This document shows positions 1 to 9,597 of a stretch of DNA of 28,936 nt, one piece after another (within the stretch, counting starts at the first letter, position 1; each line of letters begins with the position of its first letter). The position numbers and the translations under genes are program-made. The notes under the pieces were generated by a model. The model was given only the letters and a program-made list of their open reading frames with translations. It ran no database searches and was not told the origin of the DNA. The stretch is from Schoenoplectus triqueter (Eukaryota > Streptophyta > Magnoliopsida > Poales > Cyperaceae), in contig CAXKVV010000308.1 of the NCBI GenBank assembly GCA_964058805.1, positions 1 through 28,936 on the forward strand, written 5' to 3'.

Positions 1-701
1 TAATGATAAAAAGAGATAGAATCCTAGAATAACTCTTTATATTCTTGCAAAGAACAAATACAAACTTAAAACTATACATATTCGCAGTATAACTAACACA
101 TACTTCGGGGGAACAAAAACAAATGATAAAAGGAATTTTTCTTCTTTCTTTTATAAAAGTTTTTCATTAACTTTCTTGGTGGTTACAAACTTATACAATA
201 AAGTTGAAGGTAGATTACTTTTTGTCTTTTCGTAATGATTTCAAAAAAGAACATTATCAAAAAGAAAATTATAGATTTGGGATGTCTAAAGAAACTTTGA
301 CAATGTTATTAGAACTGTATAAAGAGGAAACAAGCGAAAGAATTAAAATGACTAAATATCTTCAGGCTACATGTATACATGCGAACTATATAGGTTAATT
401 ATAATATTCTCCTTTTCTTTTATTTGATAGTTCTAATGTCAAAGTCAGACAGTTGAGCCTTTTATTAGGTGTTTATTCTTGTTATTTGAAAACAGATCTT
501 GTTAGTTCATGAAAGCCATTTTTTTGAGTTTTTAAAAAGAAAAGTACGTTGTGTATTCCTCGTCTCGAATTTCAAAGTAATCAATTTCCGAAAAAATACG
601 TTCGATAGCAGGTCAATTATACGCTCGGATTCAAGAAAATAAACATAATAAAATAAATATATATTAAATTGAATTTCAAGTTTGGTCATCAATATTGGAC
701 G
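1..701. other. AT-rich intergenic DNA, no recognisable gene
   Basis: I see no supported gene here. An open frame on the plus strand at 204-398 (64 codons, rich in Lys and Glu) has no motif I recognise and no neighbouring exon. The stretch ends where the plastid-derived sequence begins at about 702. Confidence 0.5.
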
Positions 702-834
702 CATTACCCACTTTTAATGTGGTAGATTTACCCTTTTTTACAATCAGTTTCGCTACAACACTCTAGCTAATTGTTCGTCTTTTTCATGTGTGAATTTTAT
801 GTTATGTATGGACGTACCTAAAGGCATATCGGTT
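702..834 (-). pseudogene. rpl2: Plastid rpl2 exon 2 fragment (NUPT)
   Basis: Read on the minus strand, this is the start of exon 2 of plastid ribosomal protein L2. It opens with TDMPLGTSIHNI and continues through the region that normally reads QLARAAGAVAKLI. The copy is dead: frameshifts and stops fall after QLAR, and about 60 bp is missing before a short match to the VGNV segment at 702-711, where similarity ends. The normal product is a 50S ribosomal subunit protein of the chloroplast. It joins directly to the rpl2 intron on its right, so the source was genomic plastid DNA and not spliced RNA. Confidence 0.88.
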
Positions 835-1430
835 GTACAAGCTTCTTCCAAAGCATACGACTTTCTAGATGTATATGATGAGAAACAAATAATTTTTTTT
901 TATCGTATAATGAAGTATCACATTAGTGGATATTTAGAAATCATAATCTCCCGAATCATTCATGTTATCATCTTTTATATCCTAGGTCTCTCTGTTTTCA
1001 TCATCTGACTTATGTTTTTTATGTAGCATTCAGACCGAATGACTCTATCAAATTACGTCGATACTTTCGCATATTAGGGGTAACGTAGGAGACATCTCTT
1101 CAGGGGATCTTCATTATCACTGCTTAGCTTTCAATTCGCCTCTGACCATCAAATGAAATGTGAATAACCCGTCCTCCTCTCTTTGAAAGAAGGTGCGCCT
1201 TCAGTTCTGTGCGTGCTTCAAACAATTTTCTCCATATTATCATATCTCTAGAGTCAATAATTTTCTATGAGAAATTACTGAACTCAATCACTTGCTACCC
1301 TTACTCAAGAGTTTTCTGTTGAGATCTATTCCATAGAGGTACTCCAAATGAATTAGTGATCGATTTTTAGGTTTTATCGTAAACCTAATTGGTTACTTCT
1401 AATTACGTAAATCAATAGTTCAAACCGCAC
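835..1430 (-). pseudogene. rpl2: Plastid rpl2 group II intron, decayed copy
   Basis: On the minus strand the intron starts with the group II boundary GTGCG (1426-1430) right after the exon 1 codons ALPLS. It runs leftward to exon 2 at 834. The sequence reads like a plastid rpl2 intron along its length, including the end near 835-870 that corresponds to the domain V/VI area. At about 596 bp it is a little shorter than the roughly 660 bp I recall for intact copies. Its many substitutions and small deletions indicate an old nuclear insertion. Confidence 0.82.
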
Positions 1431-1479
1431 TCAAAGGTAGGGCATTTCTCATTGATATAGGAATTTCTTTACCAGAAAA
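1431..1479 (-). pseudogene. rpl2: Plastid rpl2 exon 1, 3' end (NUPT)
   Basis: The minus strand encodes the last codons of rpl2 exon 1, ending in EIPISMRNALPLS next to the intron. Similarity stops at 1479. The preceding codons of the same exon resume at 2712, so a later insertion separates the two parts. Confidence 0.85.
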
Positions 1480-1984
1480 TTTGCAGTTTGCACCCCTGGT
1501 CTGGCCCCAGTTTTGAACTCGGGTCTAGCCGCTCGGACCGAGTTTAAAACTCGGGTCCGACCTCTTTTTTTTGCTGTTATTTTAGTTTAGAAAGAAAATA
1601 AAGTATATAAATGATTATTATGTTATATGAAAATAATTATTATGTTTTTTTACTGTTAATGATTTAAAAATTATTATGTTATATGAAAATTTTGTAAGAA
1701 GTTAATGTCAAAACATAAATAAGGAAAACTAAATTTGAAACCATAAATAAGAAAATAAAAGTAGATATATAAACAAAAGTCATATAAAGAACAGTCTCTG
1801 GAAAAAAAATACATCAACACCTACGAAATATCCTCCGAATGAGAGATGGGTTGTATGTGTCTCTCAGTCGATTTTTTTCATATTATACGATATACTTACA
1901 TCGATTCTGGCCCTTTGTGACCTATGTTTATTTTGGGGTACGATAAACAGTTGCGAATAATCCATTTTTCACTATAATTATTTG

Positions 1985-2190
1985 AAAAAAAATGCAAATT
2001 TGGTACAATTTTAGTATAATTAAATTAATTATAAATTTGGTATATTTTTGGTCTAATTTGGTATAATTTGATACAATATGATAAATTTTGGTGTCATTTC
2101 ATGCAAATTACAATTTGATGCAATAATTAGTTTAATTTCATGCAATTTGGTACAATTTGATATAATTTGGTATAATTGAATAATTTCACA
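1985..2190. repeat. Degenerate tandem repeat, TTTGGTATAATTTGATA type
   Basis: Variants of TTTGGTAYAATTTGATA recur about ten times with irregular spacing. It is a low-complexity minisatellite-like array with no coding content. Confidence 0.6.
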
Positions 2191-2598
2191 TAATTAACCT
2201 ATCTACATATAATTAACATTATTTGACCTAATTTAATCTAATAAATTTAAAATAATTAGCCTTGTTAATGCTAATATATAATTAACCTAATTATAACAAA
2301 ATAATTCAAAATTAACACTATAATTCAACCAAATCAAACTATATTAACTATATTTCAATTATCACTATAATTATACTAACTAAATCTAACAAAACTACTA
2401 AGTTTCATAAATTCGGATTTAAATTTAAAATCGAAAATTACCTTCGAAATGACGACCAAATCGACAGATTGACGAGTTTTTTTGACTCTCCTCCTAACGA
2501 TAAGAAGTTTCGCGCAAACGGTTTATAAATTGAAGCAAAAATGAGATAGATCTATTAAAATTGAAAAAAAATGATTTAGAGGCAAATAAAGCAGCAAT

Positions 2599-2667
2599 GG
2601 GGGAGAGAGAGAGGGGAGGGACGGGTCTGTGTGGGTTTTAACGTGTGTGTGTGTGGGGGGGGGGGGG
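2599..2667. repeat. GA / GT / poly(G) simple-sequence tract
   Basis: A GA-rich run (about 2601-2620), a GT run (about 2643-2654) and 13 consecutive G (2655-2667) follow one another. This is the most G-rich spot in an otherwise AT-rich region. Confidence 0.85.
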
Positions 2668-2711
2668 AAACGGGGCTCTTTCCATTTATTTTTTATTTAC
2701 TAAAAATACTG

Positions 2712-2902
2712 GAAAAATGGTATCTCCAATTATAGCTCCTCTGGGATGTAAACTATATCTCTTCTCACCATCCTCATAGTGTATAAGACAAATGTATATA
2801 TTTCAATTAGGGTCATATTCTGTGGTTATGATTATACCAGATATGTCTTTTTTATTCCGTCAAAAACCAATTTTACGGTATAGACACTTATGACCTCTAT
2901 TT
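2712..2902 (-). pseudogene. rpl2: Plastid rpl2 exon 1, main part (NUPT)
   Basis: On the minus strand this encodes the middle of plastid ribosomal protein L2, recognisable as RNKKDISG, then [20 protein letters not shown], then AIIGDT. It precedes the codons found at 1431-1479. Several residues differ from the plastid protein and a frameshift sits near the YRKI segment. The start codon and first codons are missing: at about 2902 the sequence switches to ycf15-like DNA. Confidence 0.88.
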
Positions 2903-3290
2903 TAAGTTGTTCGCCTAAACAAGAAAGGAATTTTTATTTAGACTGTTTCTATCATCCATACATAGTGCTTTGATCTATGATTTCAATTCACGCTTCAACA
3001 GTAGCATATGAACTAAGTTTGAAAATATCGAATAAACAAGTGTTTCCACAACTCGGCCAATCCTCTTCCACTTAATCCCCTTTATCATGGTCACATATCT
3101 TTACGGATAAGAAATAGAGAATTTTTTCTTCTGTTCCACAAATCAAATGGTTCTTTTTCTCCAGGAGAAGCCATCTCTTTCTCAACAATATATTTTTTTT
3201 CATTTGATCCAAGAGCCTTCCCTTAAATAGGAACAAATTTGCTAAATACTGATACTCTCCAACAGAATATGAGAAGAGAAGTTTGAGACT
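2903..3290 (-). pseudogene. ycf2: Plastid ycf2 3' end and ycf15 fragment (NUPT)
   Basis: Reading the minus strand from about 3285 leftward, the first part resembles the C-terminus of plastid Ycf2, with [19 protein letters not shown] and a diverged LLRKRWL. The downstream spacer follows, and then a stretch resembling ycf15 (ETLV, then ILDQ-TMYG remnants, then a diverged KQEFL). All frames are broken. In plastid inverted repeats ycf2/ycf15 and rpl2 normally lie on opposite strands, but here both read on the minus strand, so the insertion is rearranged. Confidence 0.78.
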
Positions 3291-4206
3291 CTAATTATTG
3301 ATTTGGATTAATTTTAACTTATGAATTAATTTCATTTGAAATTTTAAATGTCCTTCTAATTATTTTAATTATTTGTAAAATATGTCATTTTATTGTAATA
3401 GAACTAGGTATTTTTTACAGCTATTCTTTTTTAGAAGTTTTCCGCATAAATTGAAAATATAAACATTAAGGTGAAATATCTTCAATCTACTCTAATAAGA
3501 GTGTCGGATATGAACTCCGGGTCCATGGATATTATTTTATTAGAAACACATTTTCAATTTCTGTAACGTATTGGTGCCAAAGCTAGAAATATTTTTATGG
3601 ATTCACTATTTTTTTAAAATAATTTTTTTTATATTAAATTCAAAACTTTTCTTGTCAAATATTCATACATCATTTTTTTACGCGCATAATGTATCTTTAA
3701 TTTATAAATAAAACAGTTAGGGACACCATTTTAACAAACAAATAAACAACAAAGACAGGTCATTCAGTAGTGTAAAAGAATAACATTTATAATTGTTTCT
3801 ATTTTATTTCAATGCTAGCTTTCTTCGGTAAAAGAGATAACATTACTATTTAATTAAAGATAAAAAAAACTAAATATTGAGTGCACTTAAATGAGACTTC
3901 ACAAAATTTTGAGATAATGATGTTCAATAGTGTAATTCAAAGTTAAATTAGATATAGTTCATTTGAATTATCATATAGAAAAAAATCAACTATATATAAT
4001 AATTTTTTTTTATAAAAATAATAGTATTTCATAAATAGATGGGGACATTGAAGCCATTAAAAACATAAAAATCCGCCCTGCGTACCAACTAGTTAATATA
4101 AAATCCATTGCAATTTGCAAAAATCTATCATAAGCTACAAAGGCCCACACTACAATTATTAAACTAACGCGACTCTAAAAAACTATAAAGAAGAAACAAG
4201 TGCTGG
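3291..4206. other. AT-rich intergenic DNA, no gene seen
   Basis: Mostly A/T runs with no open frame of note. I see no conserved motif or clear repeat boundary here. Confidence 0.5.
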
Positions 4207-4214
4207 GGCAAAAC

Positions 4215-4510
4215 TAGAGGCGGAAGAACCCGACTCGATCCGAGAAACCCGTCCGACCCGTTCGGATCTGAACATGACCCGATCCAATTTTTTAAGAAAG
4301 TCAAATTGATCCGACCCGATCCCACCCGACCCGAGATCAAATGGCTTTTAATCCAATCGAAATCTATCAACGATTTGAAAAAACACAACATATAAATTGA
4401 CCCGGCTCGACCCGACCCGACCCAACTCAATTTCTTCTAAAAAATCAAACTGATCCGACTCGTCCAACCCGAACCCGAACCCGACTCGACCCGTCCGATT
4501 GCCACCTCTA
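4215..4510. mobile_element. hAT-type MITE, TAGAGGTGGCAA family
   Basis: The element begins TAGAGGCGG and ends CCACCTCTA, an imperfect terminal inverted repeat that fits the hAT end consensus YARNG. It is flanked by the 8-bp direct repeat GGCAAAAC (4207-4214 and 4511-4518), the target duplication size of hAT transposases. The interior is filled with CCCGACCCGA-type subterminal repeats and has no transposase, so it is non-autonomous. A related copy lies at 16703-16990. Confidence 0.85.
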
Positions 4511-4518
4511 GGCAAAAC

Positions 4519-5469
4519 TGAATATTCCGGTTGGGGCTACGTCCAACTGATTTTTTGTATGGAGCAGATATATATAATAAGGAAAATATTAGGGAGATAT
4601 ATTTTTTTTATACAATCACCGATAAAAAAACAGTTTAAGTATGTATATTATATAAATTATTATACATATTAGTTACCATATAATGCATAAAATTAAGTCG
4701 ATCCGTATTGATAATGATATCAACAAGTATACCTCTAACCTCTCCCATATATATAATAAATCATTATCACAAATAAACATAGGAGTTGCCAAATCTAAGT
4801 TCTGCTTGTAAGTTTATAAAAAGGAACCATCCTCGTATTAATGATATTAAATAGACTTCAATTCACGGTTTCGCTGGCGTGCAGATTCCGCTCAGAAAAA
4901 ATTCTCTTGAAATTGGTATTTAATTTTGCCCAATTTAATCTTAAAACAACCGAGTACACAGAGGTGGAGTGCTGTGCCACTAATTCTTTTTATTGAGGTT
5001 GGACCACTAATTAAGTATTCCAGAATCCGAATAAGTCAAGCCAATTGGCAACGATGTTTCAACATGTTTGTATTTTCACAAAAATCAAGGTTTAACATGA
5101 TATAAACAGAAAATGACTCCAATAATACCGATTTTATATGATTTCCAAATTCCAAGTCTACTTGCAGCGTAAAATAGAAGAAGTCGGTACGAAAATGATG
5201 TGTGCACAATAGTTTATGCACGTTCTCCTTTTTCCTAACGACAGCGAAAGATGGAAATCTAGAATTCAATGCATTTTTGGAATCCGATTTGGTGTACGAA
5301 AACCACGTCCAGCTAACCTTTGTCGTTTATTCAAAGCGAAGAATTATAAGTGCGCCCGTGATTGCTACTAGGCCACTACCTCCGGTCGTCTTTGATAACT
5401 ACACTATCATATCGCTTGATACCTTATGTAATAGCGATTCAATTTTTATATTGTTTTCTCAAAAAAAGA

Positions 5470-5506
<37 letters not shown>

Positions 5507-5817
5507 ACTGAAAAAGTTACTAAGTTTTGCAAAATATTTTCATTTACATGTATATACATCATACCGTTTTTTTATTTCTATTTTTAATTGATTACATAAA
5601 AGCATGCATATTTGTAGTTTTCATTGTATAACAAAATAGATAGGACCATCGTCCACAAGATCCAAACAGGAATTATATTATTAAGAATGGAGATATTGTG
5701 TTTGGTACAGAATTACTTTTTCAAGAATGGTCAAGTATGTTTTCTCTGAGAACGTCAGTTCATGAAAATGTGTAGGGTACAATAACAAGATTAATATTTA
5801 TATTACTAGTATTTTTT
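4519..5817. other. Intergenic DNA with a TA microsatellite
   Basis: No gene is supported. A (TA)n microsatellite occupies 5473-5503. The part around 4860-5420 is less AT-rich than its flanks and holds a plus-strand open frame at 5202-5591, but that frame runs straight through the microsatellite and has no recognisable domain. Confidence 0.45.
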
Positions 5818-6743
5818 CCGTGCGTTGTTACGGTGATATCTTTTAAAAATATAAAAAAATCATATCTTCATGTGAAAAGAAAGAAAATAAAAATAAAAAT
5901 AATTTAGCAATTCATATAAATTTTAATTGTGAATACTTAATGTAAATTAATGCATAATTGAGAGAAAAATTGACATTCAGAATTTAAAAAAAGTTAAAAT
6001 TCATAATTGATGGCAATTTAAGAAAAAAATAAAGTAGAGTAATTGTACTTCTAAATTATGTAGTATTTCACATAACAATCAAAATTGAAAAAAAAATTAT
6101 AACTTCAACATAAATAACCATATAAATAATAACAATATTTGACGAATAATTCAATATGATGTCTGATATTATCTCTAAAAATTCAACAAAAAATCTGAAT
6201 GATTGCAGAATCATAACACTTACGTACTTAATAAAGAGTAAAGATGCATATTTTTTAGAGAAAGAATCGCTTGAATTAAATGTTATGCATCATTTAGATG
6301 CAGCGAGCGAGAACATAGAACATAAACTCATCTCTACTCCTTTATTAAGCACATAAGTGTTCTGATTTTTATTGAATTTTAGAGCTAATATCAGTCATCG
6401 GATTGAGTTATTTGTCAAATAATATTACTATCTCTATGGCCATTTGCATTGAAGTTATATTTTTCTCTCAATTTTGATTGTTACATAAATGCTACATAAG
6501 TTAGGAGTATAATTGCTCTACTTTATTTTTTTTCTTAGATTGTCATCAATTATAAATTATAATTTTTCTTAAATTATTAATGTCAAATTTTCTCTCAATT
6601 ATGCATTAATTTTATATTAATTATGTATTCACAATTGAAATTTATTTTAATTACTAAATTATCTTAATTTTTATTTCCTTTATTTTCACACTAAGATATG
6701 ATTTTTTTATATTTTTAAAAGATATCACCATAGCAACTCACGG
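5818..6743. mobile_element. Foldback element with arms of about 360 bp
   Basis: The left arm (5818-6176) is the inverted complement of the right arm (6381-6743) at roughly 85 percent by eye, with a loop of about 200 bp. The outer ends read CCGTGCGTTGTTACGG on the left and the complement of CCGTGAGTTGCTATGG on the right. The conserved stretch GGTGATATCTTTTAAAAATA follows directly inside on both. There is no transposase. It could be a long-TIR non-autonomous DNA transposon. I could not find a convincing target duplication. Confidence 0.8.
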
Positions 6744-6930
6744 ATAAGATTCTTTTAATACATAAAGATGATTAAGCTTTCAAGTTTTTCAAGCATTGAT
6801 TTTCTACCATTGATTTTGTTTTAATCTTTTCATCTTTTTGAATCTAAAGGTACATATAAAATAGTTTCACTCTCCTCATTTAAAATAATGAGTACTAGTT
6901 AAGGTGAAACTTAACTCCTAAAATAATTTA

Positions 6931-7621
6931 ATTTTTTATATGATCATTTATAGATTATTATATATTTAATTATATTATTTATTATTATAATTATCATTAG
7001 TTCTTTGCATTTAAAAATATTGTGTCTAAATTTTTTTAATGTGAAATTTTATTAAATCTATTTAAAATCTTATATTATTAATTATTTATTTAAAGACTAT
7101 ATTGTTGGTGAAACCCGAATTACAGTCCTAGTATTAATAATTATATTAATACACTATTTTTATCAGAAAAACCTTCATTCTGAACGTAGATGCTAAACTC
7201 ATGAGAGTTCCTTTTAAATCATAACCATGAACAAATAAAAATAACTCCTTTATTCATTTCAAAAGAAATATATATTTATAAAACTTTATTCAATTTTATA
7301 TGATCGTCTATAAATTATTATTTATTTAATTATATTATTTATTATTATAATAATAATTATTATCATTATTATTTAGTAATTAAAAATATTATGTATAAAT
7401 TTTCTTTAATGTGAAATTTTATTAAATATATTTTTTGGTGCGAATCCAGAGTTATAGCTCTAGTATTAATAATTATATTAATATATTATTTTTATCTAAA
7501 TTTTTTTAATTCTGAACGTAGATGCTAACCTTGTGAGAGTTCATTTTAAATCATAATCATGAACACATGTAAATAAAAGTAACTCCTTTATACATTTCAA
7601 AAGAAATATATATTTATAAAA
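6931..7621. repeat. Tandem duplication of a unit of about 350 bp
   Basis: Copy 1 (6931-7283) and copy 2 (7291-7621) share the same order of landmarks: ATATGATC then TTTAATTATATTATTTATT, then AATGTGAAATTTTATTAAAT, then AGTATTAATAATTATATTAA, then CTGAACGTAGATGCTAA, then AGAAATATATATTTATAAAA. Copy 1 has a private segment of about 40 bp before its GTGAAACCCGA box. No coding content. Confidence 0.85.
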
Positions 7622-8160
7622 TTTAACTTTAATTTTTTTAGTGCTAGATTGGGGTCTGCAATCATGGTTTTGATTCAAACTGAAATAAATATATGTATTT
7701 CATTTGTAAAATAAATGAACTGAAGAGAACTTATAAAAATATTAACCGAATAAATTAAAATTTGAATAAATAAAAAAAATCATTTTATTCGGTTAAACTG
7801 AAATTAGATTAATATCAATTGTTATAAAAATTAATAAAAAGAACAAATAGTTTAAAAAATAATTAAATAAAACTTATATGAAATAAATATATAATAATTG
7901 TCTGGATTTGATCCTTATTTGTACCAAATAAAATGAATTTATTTGATCAATTTTGGTCTATTTAGTTTATTTAATTTATCCAATTTAGAAAAATATAAAT
8001 TTAATCAAAGAATAAAAAAAATGAAATAATTAAAAATTTTGATCGAACCAAAAATTTTAAATAAAAAAATTAAACCAAATGATTAAAATTTTTATAATTT
8101 AGTTCAAAATCAATTGAACTGATATATTTGCAGATCTATTCTAGACAAAAAGAAAAAATC
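7622..8160. other. AT-rich low-complexity DNA
   Basis: A short inverted repeat TTAACCGAATAAA (about 7743) / TTTATTCGGTTAA (about 7783) is visible. The rest is A/T runs with AAACCAAAT-like words. It is possibly a decayed MITE, but I cannot place its boundaries. Confidence 0.4.
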
Positions 8161-8204
8161 GACAAAACTAGTGTCCGTCCATCCCGCTTTTCCTTGAGAA
8201 TACG

Positions 8205-8408
8205 ATGGCAACAAAAAGAGGTCACATGGCTTATCTCCTCCACTCTGTAATTATTCGCATCAATCTGATTCTAATTCTCATTTTTCATGTACTTCTCTGT
8301 CACATAATTAATCCCCTCGATTCTGGTAACCGTAACGCCCCAACGTTTTCCACCTGTAACTTTGTCCTCAGTCTCGCATATCCCTGCTATAATCCATGTA
8401 ACGAGTAG
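8205..8408 (+). CDS. Possible small hydrophobic/secreted peptide
   Basis: This 67-codon frame starts in a good plant context (ACGATGGCA). It encodes a basic N-terminus, a hydrophobic stretch at about residues 10-33 that could be a signal peptide or anchor, and a C-terminal part with three cysteines (CNF, YPCYNPCNE). The local sequence is less AT-rich than its surroundings, which is why I keep it. I do not recognise the family and see no flanking exon, TATA box or polyadenylation signal I would trust. It may equally be chance. Confidence 0.22.
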   Translation: MATKRGHMAYLLHSVIIRINLILILIFHVLLCHIINPLDSGNRNAPTFSTCNFVLSLAYPCYNPCNE

Positions 8409-8409
8409 G

Positions 8410-9480
8410 AGTGTTGAATAATTGATATGGGCCTTAACTCTTCACCGGCCCAAAAATAGAAATACAAAATTACCATTGTGTATTATAGTTAGCGTACCAC
8501 TAGTACAACATATATATACTGATAGGTATAGAGATGTAAAAATGGGTGTTCAATATCGGAGATAAAGATATACTCATTCAATCAATCAAATTCAGCTTAT
8601 AAATTTCTACAAGTAGCTATCAGATTTAGAGCATATTAACCATTTTGTGATTTGAAAAATATTCCATGAGGTAGAAATGTCGATGTTCGGGTACAATACA
8701 GATATAAATATAATATAACTAAAATATATATTATAATAATAAAGTATTAAAAATATAAAATATCATATAAAATAATATATAATGTATTTTTTTTAATAAT
8801 TCATGAATAAAATATATTTTTTTTGATAAAAAAACGCACTGTATACTAAACTGATGAATTATTCATAAAATATTTAATTATAAATGAAAAATAAATTATT
8901 CATGAATTATATGACTACGATACATAACACATATTGCACAATTGCAAGTTAACCAAAATAAATAAAAAAATGCAGTTGATAAACCCGCCACATATAAAAT
9001 TATTAGTAACAAGGAATCTCGAATCTGAATAAAACCAGAATCTTTCTGGAAGGGCTGTAAGGCGGTAGTAACCATCATGACCTCCAAATCACCTTATATT
9101 GATTGGAAAGGCCGTTAAGGCTTAAAGGGCGACAGAGAAAATCTGAGCCGTCCATATCACAATAACTTGATCTAATTATTGGCCAAGATGACGGCTGAGA
9201 TCACGGGACACCTGTCCCCCATGTTCCCTATCCAGACTGACTCTCAGACCTAAATTATTCGCTCCTATGACCCCACCGTGATAAGTGCACTCGTTCGCTA
9301 GTCGCTACCTATTACCGAAGTACCTAACATAGAAAAATACATATCCAATTGGATTAATTTACTCCCGAATCCCGATTTATTTATCCACTCAAATTAACTC
9401 TGCTATTACTAGTAGTAGGATAAAATCAGTAAAAAACGAAAATGTAAATCGGAAATCGAATATTCTGAGCTTAAAACGCC
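8410..9480. promoter_or_regulatory. Upstream region of the PEPC kinase gene
   Basis: 8410-8900 is AT-rich and featureless. From about 9090 the base composition becomes balanced, as expected of a plant promoter. CCAAT-type sites occur as ATTGG at 9099 and 9178. A perfect 6-bp-arm palindrome GGGACA-CC-TGTCCC lies at 9205-9218. No site can be tied to a factor from sequence alone. Confidence 0.4.
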
Positions 9481-9494
9481 TGATACCTTTTTCG

Positions 9495-9504
9495 TCTATA
9501 AATG
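9495..9504 (+). promoter_or_regulatory. TATA box of the PEPC kinase gene
   Basis: TCTATAAATG lies about 95 bp before the start codon, a normal distance for a plant gene with a short leader. It is the only good TATA box in the balanced-composition region upstream of 9598. Confidence 0.6.
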
Positions 9505-9597
9505 TACTGAGCTCGGGTCAAGAAGTCTCCAAAAGCTTTTCCTTGAGAAAATCGGAAAACCCAGAGAAAAAGAATTAGGCAAAGATTTGAAGACACC

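Larger units (their letters stand above)
1480..2711. mobile_element. 1.2-kb AT-rich insertion inside the rpl2 NUPT
   Basis: This segment splits rpl2 exon 1 and is flanked by GAAAA on both sides (1475-1479 and 2712-2716), as expected for a 5-bp target duplication. The left end carries a short GC-rich part with the decamer AACTCGGGTC twice (1518 and 1548 area). The middle is a degenerate array of AATTTGGTACAATTTGAT-like units (about 1985-2190). The right end has GA, GT and a 13-G run (2655-2667). I see no coding sequence and no clear terminal inverted repeat, so the element class is unknown. Confidence 0.6.

Noticed and set aside
507..704. Minus-strand open frame of 65 codons
   Set aside because: It touches only the last bases of the plastid match and otherwise shows AT-rich random composition.
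790..1008. Plus-strand open frame of 72 codons
   Set aside because: It lies antisense to the decayed rpl2 exon 2 and intron, so it is a by-product of plastid DNA.
4164..4430. Minus-strand open frame of 88 codons rich in Gly, Ser and Arg
   Set aside because: It is translated from the CCCGACCCGA repeats of the hAT MITE and crosses the element's left end and target duplication.
6156..6356. Plus-strand open frame of 66 codons
   Set aside because: It falls in the arm and loop of the large foldback and has no domain.
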